Source: Galdieria partita (lineage: Eukaryota > Rhodophyta > Bangiophyceae > Galdieriales > Galdieriaceae). From it: DNA of 64,000 nucleotides. Below the pieces are notes generated by a model, which saw only the letters and a program-made list of their open reading frames with translations, was not told where the DNA came from and did no database searches. The DNA is taken from positions 124,001-188,000 of the forward strand of contig BQMJ01000029.1 of the NCBI GenBank assembly GCA_025991245.1, given 5' to 3'. This document shows, one piece after another, positions 33,008 to 43,093 of the stretch; within the stretch, counting starts at the first letter, position 1, and the number at the start of each line of letters is the position of its first letter. The position numbers and the translations under genes were made by a program.

Positions 33008-34833
33008 CTAAAATTCTGCACTCCCAGGAAATCTTGGAAATGGAATAACATCACGAATGTTTTCCATACCAGTAACAAATTGAACTAGTCGCTCAAAACC
33101 CAAGCCGTAACCTGCATGTGGGACGCTTCCAAAACGTCGTAAATCCAAATACCACCAATAATTCTCTGCTTCCAAACCCAGTTCATGCAACTTTTGTTCT
33201 AATACGTCTAATCTATCCTCTCGCTCACTACCACCAATGAGTTCTCCGATTCTTGGCACTAAGAGATCCATCGCTGCAACAGTCTTGCCAGAGTCGTGGT
33301 CATTATTTCTCATGTAAAATGCTTTGATTGCAGCAGGATAGTTATAAACGAACACCGGATGACCAAAATATTCCTCCGCTAAATAACGCTCATGCTCTGT
33401 AGCCAAATCTTCACCCCAGCTCACGGGAAACTGAAAAGACTTTCCACTTTTCTTGAGGATATCAACAGCTTCTGAATAAGAGATCCTCGCAAAAGGTTTT
33501 TCTACATATTTATACAATTTGGATGTCAGACCACTTTCTATAAAACGATCGAAAAAATCGATATCTCCTTTACACTTTTCAAGAATATACTGAATAACGA
33601 ATTTCACATAAGATTCAGCATTTGTCATATCATCTTGTAAATTCGCAAAAGCCATTTCCGGCTCAACCATCCAAAATTCGGATAAATGCCTCGTTGTATG
33701 ACTATACTCTGCTCGAAATGCTGGACCAAACGTATAAACATCCCGTAAGGCACAGGAATAAGCTTCAGCAGACAACTGCCCCGATACAGTTAAAAATGTA
33801 GGAACTCCGAAGAAATCCTTTGCTCCTTCACCTTGCGAGTATTTTGAATTCTCCGTTGGTTCGGTAAGGACTCGGAACATTTCACCAGCGCCTTCACAAT
33901 CTGACGAAGTAATGATAGGAGAATGAATATACACAAACCCATTTTCTTGAAAAAAACAGTGTGTTGCAAACGCAAGCATAGACCTAACTCTCATTACTGC
34001 TCCAAAACTGAAACAATAAAGTCAACAAGAACACCCAAAACGGTAGGATTCATCTTACGTATTTGTACGAGGTCTTAGGTGAGCTATCTTCCTCAAGTAC
34101 TCAAAAGAATGTCGTTTCTTCTGAAGAGGATAGGATGCATCACAATCTCCAAATATGAGAACTTCTTTCGCTTGTAATTCGAACAACTGTCCTTTCCCGA
34201 TACTAAATTCATATGTACAATAAAAGGACTGCGAAAATAACCATTCTCTTTTCCTACTCACCTGTGAACCAGCTTTCCTCTAACAGAAACGGAGCTACCT
34301 GTTAGCAGTGACTTCACTTTCTCATATGACTGAACCGTGTTCTCGACAAAGACCTGGAGTCCACTCAAGCACGAACCATCGTTTACTACTAGAAACGCAA
34401 ACTTCTTTTGGTCACGAATCGAGCGAATCCAGCCTTGAATAGTTACGTTCTTGTCTAACATTGTTTCCCCTTGCTCCAATATTGTTTTGATCCTAACCTT
34501 TGTTGAATCTCTTGTGGTCCAATCCTTGAAGCTTTCGTTTTTACTAGACAAGGAGAGCTGTTGAACTTTGTTTTGTTCTTCTTCGGTGGTGGTGCAACAC
34601 TTATAGCTTCTTTCTCCGCCAAAGATGGTGCGAGGAGAAGACATTGGACGGGAAAGGCGATAGCGTTGTCGAGTAAAGGGCTTAACAAGAAGCAACGAGT
34701 GAAATACGTCGAGATGTGTCCTGTTCCAACAATGCAGTAATTCAGGAGACGTATGAAAGCTTCTATTTTGAAAACTTTTACAACACCTCAAGGTACTAGA
34801 GGCACATAGAACAACGTAACTGCAAACAGTCAT
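33008..34833 (-). CDS. Asparaginyl-tRNA synthetase, organelle- or dual-targeted
   Basis: Three exons (34262-34833, 34059-34202, 33008-34007) encode 571 residues. This class II enzyme charges tRNA-Asn. The OB-fold anticodon domain starts near residue 115 ([19 protein letters not shown]). The catalytic core has [11 protein letters not shown], the motif 2 region [24 protein letters not shown] and motif 3 [33 protein letters not shown] closes the protein as in bacterial/organellar AsnRS. The first ~110 residues, rich in Ser, Arg and Cys, look like a targeting peptide. A second Met at residue 64 could give a shorter form. Asn over Asp specificity follows from the EPEMAF and RFPG wording. Confidence 0.92.
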
Positions 34834-34871
34834 GATTCAATGCCAAAATTACCAAATGTAAAACATGAGCT

Positions 34872-35387
34872 TCACTGATAATAAAACTCAAGATATCCTG
34901 CAAAAAGACCTTTACCAAAAGTAAGCTATTATAAATGTCTAAATATACCTGGTAACTTGATTCGAACAAAAACGATCATCATTCGATAAAAACCAAGCAA
35001 TAAGAGAATGGCCAGAATCCAACACTGAATCTTGTAGTCTTTCAACAAGGCTGATTTCGAGGAAACATCCAACAAAATGATTGCTGACGTTCCCAAAGCA
35101 TAAAAGAAGCCAACCGAGAGACCCTCAATAACGTACTGAGCGTTGATCCTACCCTGTGCAAAAGCTGCTGGCTTCAGAGTTTGAGTAAGTGGATCTATCG
35201 TTGTTCCCACGGCTGGTGGACCAACTATTACGTCATAAATAATTCCAGATATCACTAAAATATAAGAAACAAGAATAACAACAAAAATCAGCCAAGGAGG
35301 AACTGAAGGTAAGCTCAAGTGCAGACGAAGTCTTGGAGGACGTAAAACCTTGAAAAACAACTTGAACAGCTTGTTAGGGATATTCAT
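34872..35387 (-). CDS. OSTC: Oligosaccharyltransferase subunit OSTC (DC2/OST3-OST6 docking)
   Basis: Two exons (34949-35387 and 34872-34897) give 154 residues, close to the 149 of human OSTC. The product is an ER membrane subunit linking the oligosaccharyltransferase to the translocon for co-translational N-glycosylation. Three hydrophobic segments are clear. The signature SGIIYDVIVGPPAVG follows helix 1, and NAQYVIEGLSVGFFYALG begins helix 2. The end, RIKLPGYLE, is restored only by splicing out a 51-nt intron after KLPG. Without it the frame would end in a non-family tail. Confidence 0.92.
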
Positions 35388-35661
35388 GGGCTATGTGGAT
35401 TATTCCACTCAAAATAAACTTTCTCTAAAACTAGAGAAGAGAGCGAAGTGTTCCCACTTGTTTGAAAGGCAACCTATTAATACGATTCAAAGACACAATT
35501 GTATGAAATCGATTTACTTTGTGCATTCTCAATTCCTTACTATTTATCAAAAACCGTTGGTTCACACTAACAACTCTAGGAGACTGAATTAAATATCTTT
35601 TAAAACAATACACGTTCTCATTCTATTGCGAATTTCGAGAATAACTGGTTGATTTGACTTC

Positions 35662-36177
35662 CTACGCATACGAATGATAAAACTCTCTCTCTGCCAACAC
35701 CTGTTTGCACGGCGCTGGTGTGTTTCCAGCTGGATTTACAACGTCATACTCAAAAACATGCGTAGCTCTCCTTCTGCATAAGAAAGGTCCAGTCAGGTCA
35801 CACGAGTATTTTACACAAGGACTTCGAACGCAAAGCATACTGGAGAAATTTTCTTTGACAACAGATTTGTCTTCCTCTTGCATTTTAACCGCAGTTAGGC
35901 AATCAGTAGAGAAGAGCTTTGTGCATGTGCAGAATGAATGATTGAAGACAAAACCACTTGAAGTAAGTCTCTGACCAATATAATTGGAAATCTTATAAAG
36001 TGGTTTGGTTGTTTCTATAGAGTTGGGCTTCCAGGTTACAAGTTCTATTTCTGCTATTTTACCCGTTACTAAATCTTCCAGAGGAAACATGGTTGCTTTC
36101 GAAACCTTTACTATGACGAGTATACATAAAGCGACTCTGAGTAAAGTATATATCTTGATATCATGTCTTGCGTGCAT
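35662..36177 (-). CDS. Unknown secreted Cys-containing protein
   Basis: The single exon encodes 171 residues. It starts with a signal peptide (hydrophobic TLLRVALCILVIVKVSKA after a basic MHARHDIK) and has about nine Cys in the mature part, including CTCTKLFSTDC and CVRSPCVKYSC. No transmembrane segment follows. I do not recognise a family. The composition differs from the Tyr-rich secreted proteins elsewhere in the window. The frame is open throughout and codon use looks like its neighbours, so I consider it real. Confidence 0.55.
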   Translation of the reverse strand: MHARHDIKIYTLLRVALCILVIVKVSKATMFPLEDLVTGKIAEIELVTWKPNSIETTKPLYKISNYIGQRLTSSGFVFNHSFCTCTKLFSTDCLTAVKMQEEDKSVVKENFSSMLCVRSPCVKYSCDLTGPFLCRRRATHVFEYDVVNPAGNTPAPCKQVLAEREFYHSYA

Positions 36178-36242
36178 AGTTTGTTGGGAAATGTTTATAC
36201 TGGCTGCATCTGTTTGTCCAAATTACGTGCTTATTAGGAAAT

Positions 36243-36472
36243 TGGTATAGTACGGGATGATGTCGTGTCTAATAGAGACTCAATACACGTTCGCCCGTAT
36301 GCTCTTGTAGGCAGTTCCTAGGACAGCTGTCCTAATATTTAAGAAATCCACTTGTTATACTCAAATCTTTGAGGAGTCTGAATCGTATTCTACGTCGTTG
36401 GTTCAAATCCCACTGCCACCTAAAGTTACCTAGAAAAGCTGAAAGATGAATGTTCCAGGTGGCATTTTTTCA
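36243..36472 (+). ncRNA. Candidate Pol III RNA with tRNA-like 3' part
   Basis: The segment 36400-36410, GGTTCAAATCC, is a good tRNA B box. It continues CACTGCCACC, as in the T-arm and 3' acceptor strand of a tRNA-Leu/Ser type. Just before it, GAAT-CGT-ATTC could be a long variable arm. The matching 5' acceptor strand GGTGGCA is not upstream but downstream (36458-36464), and a T6 run follows at once. Upstream, TGGTATAGTACGG (36243) resembles an A box. TACGGG (36251) pairs with CCCGTA (36294), and CGTGT pairs with ACACG inside it. No standard cloverleaf can be built. It could be a permuted or split tRNA, another Pol III RNA, or a tRNA remnant. Confidence 0.35.
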
Positions 36473-36629
36473 TTCACCACAAAAGACTACTTTGCCCCAT
36501 CAAATTGCGTTGGCCCAAAGATATCCATTGATTCCAATGACATGATGTTATTTTTGTATTCCTTCAGTTTATATTAACAGAACTTCTTATACATTGTTTG
36601 TATATTTACTGTTCAGCACATATTCTCCT

Positions 36630-37817
36630 ATGGAACTTGATATAGTACTGACATCTTCGCAAGAGTCTAGGCGTGACATATTCTGTCCAGGACAGAACTT
36701 GAAAGGTAATGCTATTGTACGGCTTGCAGAAAGAACTCCTCTGAAGCAGATAACTCTCCTGTTACGAGGCTATGAAAACTTGAAATATTTTTGTGATATC
36801 CTAGAAGAAGGACTAGACAAAGAAAATCTTGACAAAGACAAGAGTGACCATTCGCAATTCTCCAAACAACTCATGCAACAGCGTGTCCATTCTAAATCTC
36901 TTTGTTTTTTACAGAAAGAGTTGATACTATGGGATATAAAGGATTATGCAAAGCAAAGAGATTCCAAGAGAAGAGCCGACAATAATATTGTCCGAAGACG
37001 TGCAAAAGATGATAATGAAATCAATCAAATACAGGGTGTCTTGTTGCTTCCATTCCAATTTCAACTTCCTGATGGATTGCCTCCTACGGTACGTGCTGAA
37101 GGAGGTGACATTTGTATAGATTATGACCTGTGTTTGAGAGTGGAGCTTGACAATGACTTCCTGTTAAAGTCGGAAGGTGAAAAGAACACGATAAGAGAAA
37201 AGAGTCACAAGCTGCTCATGGCAAATGATGGCAAAGTCCTTTATAAAAACAGTGTATTTACTAAACCATATCAGAAAAAGGCAAGTTTGATTCCAAAGAC
37301 GAAAAAGAAGTGGTTTTCCAAAACCATATCACAAGAAGTGATAATTAAGGCAGGTATGACAAAATTTCATTGGATAGAGGTAAGAGATTCTAAAACACTT
37401 TTTACAGGAATTCCAACCGTATTGTACGAAGAAACGGTTGGTACTTTAATACCAGTAACTCTTGCAATGATAAATAAGAGCATGAAGAAGGTTTCTAGTA
37501 TCACTCTAAGACAAGTTCAACGAAGAAAAATTAAATATGAAGATGATCGTAACTTTGAAACTACAGCATACGGTCCTGCGCTATACGTAAACCCCAACTG
37601 CAATGTATTACGTAAAAATAATAACACGTTGGGACCCATACAGTCGATGCTGCCTCTTGCTGTTTCCCTTGGGCCAACTGTTGAAGGTAAAACTATTCAA
37701 TTCACCAATTTTGTCCAGATAGAAGTGGTCCTTGACGACAGAAGAAGCAAAATAGAGCTCGAACTTCCTGTAATCATACTTCGAGGAAAGCATTCTCCGT
37801 TTCTACAAAGAGTATAG
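36630..37817 (+). CDS. Arrestin-fold (alpha-arrestin-like) protein
   Basis: The single exon encodes 395 residues from the first ATG at 36630. The N-terminal part (MELDIVLTSS, then PGQNLKGNAIVRLAERTPLKQITLLLRGYE) and the middle (LPFQFQLPDGLPPTVRAEGG) match arrestin N-domain wording. A second beta-rich half holds VGTLIPVTLAMINKSMKKVSSITLRQVQ and ends FVQIEVVLDDRRSKIELELPVIIL. Alpha-arrestins are adaptors for ubiquitin ligases and membrane-protein sorting. No PPxY motif is seen, which such adaptors often carry. Family assignment is by fold pattern and moderately sure. Confidence 0.7.
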   Translation: MELDIVLTSSQESRRDIFCPGQNLKGNAIVRLAERTPLKQITLLLRGYENLKYFCDILEEGLDKENLDKDKSDHSQFSKQLMQQRVHSKSLCFLQKELILWDIKDYAKQRDSKRRADNNIVRRRAKDDNEINQIQGVLLLPFQFQLPDGLPPTVRAEGGDICIDYDLCLRVELDNDFLLKSEGEKNTIREKSHKLLMANDGKVLYKNSVFTKPYQKKASLIPKTKKKWFSKTISQEVIIKAGMTKFHWIEVRDSKTLFTGIPTVLYEETVGTLIPVTLAMINKSMKKVSSITLRQVQRRKIKYEDDRNFETTAYGPALYVNPNCNVLRKNNNTLGPIQSMLPLAVSLGPTVEGKTIQFTNFVQIEVVLDDRRSKIELELPVIILRGKHSPFLQRV

Positions 37818-37874
37818 AATGAAAGCTGGCAAGGCTATATTTGTGGTTTATCCTTGAAGGCTATGAGAAACTAG

Positions 37875-38368
37875 TCAACTAAGATGCAGTCCTGCAGGAA
37901 CCACTTCGTCAGCAGTAGAAAGATAGGAATATACTCGCTTAAGGGCACCTGAATACTGCCTGTCTGTAAATATTTGTACGACAAGATTCAAAGAAATTAA
38001 AACTTTTTGTTCCCCTTCCGCTAATAGCAACAATTCCAAGTAACCGACGTTACAATATTCCCACTCATGGAATTCCTTCAAGAAACCCAGCGAAATATTT
38101 TCACAAAAGATTTTCTGCGAACCGCTCTCTAAGAATATCCCTTTCAACTCAAAAATGCATCTCGACTCAGCTTGCAGGGAACAATCTCTGACATATCGAA
38201 CCACAAAGTCCGAAATCAAGCCGTCCTAACTCAAAGGTTCAGAAGAAAGAACTTTTAAACACGATGTGGGACTCAAACCGTTTGGTTCTCTAAAAGTACA
38301 ACAAGCTTAAAAGGGTCGAAAACTTTGGATTGGAAAGGCGACACTTTGGCTTCCTTTATGAACAGCAT
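37875..38368 (-). CDS. Unknown 146-residue protein
   Basis: Two exons (38279-38368 and 37875-38225) join in phase across a 53-nt GT-AG intron and give 146 residues starting MLFIKEAKVSPF. Alternating hydrophobic stretches (FKLVVLLENQ, CIFELKGIFLE, YLELLLLAEG, VLISLNLVVQIF) suggest a beta-rich fold. No signal peptide, membrane segment or catalytic motif is visible. I do not recognise it. The clean join and position between two well-defined genes support a real gene. Confidence 0.5.
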
Positions 38369-38648
38369 CTTAACCGATTCTCCGTCAAAATTTCAATTAG
38401 GAAAATAAATCATTTCACACAAGTTGCATCGCTTCGTTTGTTGATTATCGGTAACAAGACGGTTCAAATCTTCGATTGAAGTTCTCAATGTAACTTTATT
38501 AGAACCAGTTTTAGTTATAGCCATTAAATCTAGAGGAACTCGTTAAACTACTTGACACAGCTGGAAACAAAGGATTCGACAACTCCGTAACTGAAGCCGA
38601 GTTGAACGATGTCACGGAACTTTGGAATACCAATAAAACAATCATTTT

Positions 38649-39571
38649 TCAGAAAAAACTACGTTTGTCTGAACGGAACAGAAAAGAAAACAAATTTTCG
38701 GGGTTTCGATCAAAAAAATCTTTCTCTGTGACACTTTCCGAAACTCTGCCTTCTTTTAAGGCTCTTTTGTACTCTTGTGGCGATATAACGGGCTTATTTC
38801 TGATACTCCACATTCCTATCTTTCGCTTGCGCGCCTGAGTTTCGGCAGTCTCCAACTTTTTCAGGATCCCATTGTATTCAGCTCCGAAACCACGATACAC
38901 AACTGCGTGACCAACTTTAACCAGTTCGTGAGACACATTTTTCTTAAGTCGTAAAATTCCCTTTCTCACATAAACGGTGCAAACTGCTCGAGAATACTGA
39001 TCCAGACTATGAAGTTGTACCGTTACGGCACGATCCTTCAAATAGTTTCCAAGCCATTTCTTTGCCTGTTCTCCTCCTTCTTGTCCAGGTGCTCCAAAAT
39101 GGGCACATTCTGGTGCATCGACCCCAGCAAGACGAACCTACAACAATGGATAACCACACAGTTTGAAAGAAAAATACAAGCATACACTGATAGTTTCTTC
39201 ACCTAAACGTTTCTTCAACACTGGATGACGCGCTATTCCGAGAAAACGGAATAAAAAGGGTCTATGAAATATTCGTATATTATCTCCGTCACCAACGCTT
39301 ACTACAACACCCTTTAGTTTACTTCCTCTTTGGAACTAAAGAATTAGCGCTTCATCTCAGTTACAAAATGCTTGATGAGTACCATTGAGTTGGGTATATC
39401 CTTAGCTGTCTTATAGCGCCTAAGTCCCATAAAAAGTAATCTAGTTGTTGCAGAGAGATATCCAAATGATGCACTCGTTAACGCTGCCACAGAGAGCCAA
39501 TGCCAATTCACAACAAATGCACTCATTTTCAAAAATGAATTCAACGTTCCTCTTATTTCCCAACTAAGCAT
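38649..39571 (-). CDS. LCL3-like membrane-anchored staphylococcal-nuclease protein
   Basis: Three exons (39383-39571, 39186-39335, 38649-39137) give 275 residues plus stop. An N-terminal membrane segment (WHWLSVAALTSASFGYLSA) is followed by KDIPNSMFQRGS and the nuclease core VSVGDGDNIRIFHRP, VRLAGVDAPECAHFG and GQEGGEQAKKWL. SLDQYSRAVCTVYVRKG follows, as in SNase/LCL3 proteins of yeast mitochondria. The Asp of GDGD, the Arg of VRLAG and the Asp of GVDAPE fit the calcium-dependent nuclease site. Exon joins rest on family wording across 47- and 48-nt introns. The location is inferred to be a membrane, possibly mitochondrial. Confidence 0.85.
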
Positions 39572-40272
39572 CGTTCTATACGATTTTGTTCTAAACCCAC
39601 AAGTTCCCTAAAGCTGAAATTGTCCCTCACGAGTGAAGGTCGAAAATATTGTTTTCTATAAAAAAATATAAAAACCGATGCCTAGTCTCGAGTAAGACTG
39701 GCACGACAAGAATCAACTTGCATAAAAGCAGCAAACCATTAAAAATACCAACTTTCAAACTATAAACATTGATTTATTCATAGCAAGCTTCGTTGATCAA
39801 GGAAAGACTGCTGTTCAAACAACTCCAAGAACCAAACATGGTCTTTCTTACAAAGTGGAACACGATGCAAGCACAAAAGTAAACTTGCTATTAACTACAT
39901 GTTTGCAAGACTATAAACATCAAAAAGACAAAAAAATCTTAGAAAACAGATTGCTACGTTTACAGAGTTAGACAAATCTAATAATAGATTCGTGATAATC
40001 CGTTGATCTTCCAGGATAACTTGTAGTATCAATACAACAGTTCTTCATGTTTCAAATTTTGCATTCACCACCTTCCTCAATTTCTCAATTTACATTTTAC
40101 AATAAAATAAAATAGATTTCCAAACATCAAATATAACATTGAAGTTCTTCGACAGATGATATACAACTTTATGAGAAATAGTTGAGACTCCAAAGACAAC
40201 AAAAGGCTCGGTTCTACGTTCACAACTTACTCATCATGCTCACTGTCCCCAATATGGAACTCTTGCGACTTC
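39572..40272. other. AT-rich intergenic region
   Basis: About 700 bp, very AT-rich, between the LCL3-like start and the TFIIIC5 stop. No coding region, repeat or structured element was recognised. Confidence 0.4.
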
Positions 40273-42042
40273 TCAGTCCTCATCCAGTAGTTGAAATTCA
40301 TCAAACTCGGAAGGGCTCTTATCCAAGAAGCTTTCCAAGTCATTCTGCTCTATCGCACCGGTGTCGACTTCTTCAAGTTGTGACATACTTTCAAAAGTAT
40401 TGATGCTCTCCGCATATAGCGGTTCGACTGTATTTGAAAAAGACTGAAAACGTTCTGTGTCCTGCAATCGCTCCTTTAAAGTTCTTAGTCGACGTAAGCG
40501 TTTTCTTTGAGCACTTCTATCTCGAATTTTCTTTCCAGAAGATAAAACTTTCTGCAAAGCTTCATCTCCTAATTCTGTCTTAACTAAATAAAGAATATGA
40601 TCACGAAGACGACTTCTAAAGCTATTCCATACTCCATTTGGAAACCAACCGTACTAAAAGGCATATTCAACAAAGCAAACTACAAACAAGAAACAAATTC
40701 GCACCTTTTCCTTACTAAAGGATGCTGAAGATTTACAAGTTCTCAATAATTCTTGAATTTCTGGCGACTCAATATCGCATAACTGTAAAAATAAGTGTTG
40801 GCACGTAGGCAAACCACACAAAGTAACGTTGCATCTCTCCGTAACGACTTCCTCCGCAAACTGCTGTTCTGCCTTGTATGACTTTACAACATCGGCTAGA
40901 GAACCATTCAGACGACATTCAAGAACTTGCAATCTTCTGCTCTCCGGATCTATTCGTGGGTCATAGCCGTACTTGATCCAGCAAGTTCGGAAAGGTCCAG
41001 GACCGTCAAACGAGTAAGCTAATATGGGTAGCCCTATCTTGATATGTAATGGATCGACATTTCCTATGTGGAGATGAATAGCTCGACGGGTCCAAACAGG
41101 ACGAAGTTCGAAAGCACTACGAAGGAGCTCAAATACTTCGTTGGGAATATTTCTCATTTCTTCCAATTTCTGTTTTTCTGGAAACTGAGGAACTTGTTCC
41201 AAGTCTATAGAAACTCTATGAGAAAGCAATGTATTTCTTAATGGGTCCGAACGTCGATCGACTCCAACTGACGACCTCCAAACAGCTCGTCTCTGTTCAC
41301 GTATTTGCTGTTGATCTAGACCGTCTTCATCTCCTAAATTATCTCTCTGTTCCAATACATTCTGTTGCTCTGTTTCCGATTTCAAAAATTGGAAGGAGCT
41401 ATCCATATGTTGTCGATAGTTATATGGAACGCGAGACAAGTGGTATCTAGAAAATTGCAAAGGTGACAAGCGATATAGAGATTCTGCAACTGCCACGTTT
41501 ACATCTGCGCCATTCAAATCATCCCTTTCAAAGAGACCAAAAGAAGAGTCCAATCCAGCGAAGCGTTTTCCTGTTTCCTTAAGAGGTGGCAGAAACTGAA
41601 AATCTGCCAACTTTGTGAAACGATATGCCGTCTTTACTATTCCCAGAGCTTCAATTTCCACAATTTTGCCATGAGAACTTCCCCTGCCTAGAAGTTCGCC
41701 ACCAACTTTGTTGCCACAGGAACGAGAAACTTTGTACTTTATCTTCAATAGAACATCCTTTGAAGGAATAGGTGCGTCAGAAACCAAAGGGATAGAATAA
41801 GCATCGTGTCTTCGAAGTTGAAGTTTAAGTCTATCAAGCTCACGATAGTTGCCTCGTTCTTGCTTTGAGCTTGCTCCTGAAGAACGTGTCTCTCTTTCCT
41901 GTTTGGCGACCTTGTATGCTGAGTAAATACTATCAAGTCCTCCTAACGAGCTAATTACTTCGGCAGGGTTCCCTTCTTGTAGGTAGACCGGAACTTGGAC
42001 ACTTACAAGTTCGTTTTTGGGTAGGTCATATTTCGATTCCAT
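40273..42042 (-). CDS. GTF3C5: TFIIIC subunit 5 (GTF3C5 / Tfc1, tau95)
   Basis: Two exons (40705-42042 and 40273-40653) give 572 residues. TFIIIC binds the internal boxes of tRNA and 5S genes and recruits TFIIIB for Pol III. Tau95 contacts the A box. The N-terminal triple-barrel part begins VSVQVPVYLQEGNPAEVISSLGG. The diagnostic central signature is GPGPFRTCWIKYGYDPRIDPES followed by YQVLE-type RLQVLECR. YGWFPNGVWNSFRS at the start of exon 2 continues the family sequence after a 51-nt intron. The C-terminus is basic then acidic. The start is only 15 bp from the divergent KDSR start. Confidence 0.88.
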
Positions 42043-42057
42043 TCATACCCAATCTTA

Positions 42058-43072
42058 ATGAGTTCACAAATGCTGATAGTTGTTTTGTTGCTGTGTCTAT
42101 CAATCTTCTTGTTACATAGGAAAGTGAGTCAAGAGGCAAAGCTGTTATTGAAGGGTATGTTGAAGGTTAATACTTGTGTACAAAAAATTTACAAAGTTTA
42201 TAGGCGAACACGTGCTGATAACTGGAGGAACTAGTGGAATCGGGCTTGAATTCGCGAAGCTTTGTGTGCTTCACGGATGTTATGTAACAGTAGTTGGAAG
42301 AAATGCAACAAGACTTGAAGAAGCTCTCCAAACTCTGAGAAAATTTTCAAAAAGAGTGGGAGGAAGGGAGCCGGCTGGTTACCTGTTTGATGTGGCTGAA
42401 GCGAACAGCTGTGAGAACCTATTTGCTCAAGCGGAACAGAAACAAGGGCCAGTATTTTTACTTATTTGTTGTGCGGGATCTTGCATCCCTGGATATTTTG
42501 AAGATTTGGACCCGAAAGTCTTTGAAAGTCAAATGCGCTCAAATTATTTCTCGGCAGTTTATCCTGTGCAAAGTGCCTTTAAAAGAATGAAAGATCGAAG
42601 AAGAGGTCATATCGTTTTAACGTCATCAATAGGAGGTCTTTTAGGAGTGTTTGGCTATTCGGCTTATAGTCCATCCAAGTTTGCCGTTCGAGGTCTTGCC
42701 GAAGTTTTATATCAAGAGTGTCTTCCCTTTAATGTTGGTGTTTCTCTTGTTTGCCCTCCAGATACAAAGACTCCAGGTTTTGACGAAGAAAACAAATGTA
42801 AACCTAGAGAGACCTTGAGACTTTCCCAAGGAGCAGGCCTCTTTTCTGCCGAACAAGTTGCTAAGGAAGCGTTTAAGGATATTATATACCGCAGGTTTCT
42901 TATTTCTATCGGTTTGCAAGGCAAAATGCTCGTCAACGTATGTAGTGGCTTTGGTCCCCAAGTGTCTTTATTTCAGTTACTATCGATGCCTCTCATGAGA
43001 GGAATTTGTTTCTTCGTTCAGAGGCAACAAGAACAAATTATCAAAGATGAGCATTTAAGGAGAAGAGCATAG
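42058..43072 (+). CDS. KDSR: 3-ketodihydrosphingosine reductase
   Basis: Two exons (42058-42154 and 42204-43072) give 321 residues. The enzyme reduces 3-ketosphinganine to sphinganine with NADPH at the ER, the second step of sphingolipid synthesis. Exon 1 supplies the N-terminal membrane anchor (MLIVVLLLCLSIFLLH). The short-chain dehydrogenase motifs follow: ITGGTSGIG, a CCAG variant of NNAG, VLTSSIGG with the catalytic Ser, and YSAYSPSKFA with Tyr and Lys. VCPPDTKTPGFDEE is diagnostic for KDSR/TSC10. The 49-nt intron is supported by restoration of the GEHVLITGG start. Confidence 0.9.
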
Positions 43073-43093
43073 ATAAAAATGAGAAGACTTTAT

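Noticed and set aside
36005-36250. Plus-strand frame overlapping the secreted protein at 35662-36177
   Set aside because: It is antisense to a frame with a signal peptide and Cys pattern, and has no features of its own.
39186-39335. Apparent frameshift in the LCL3-like nuclease
   Set aside because: It came from my misreading of a line boundary. On re-reading, the exon is 150 nt and in frame.
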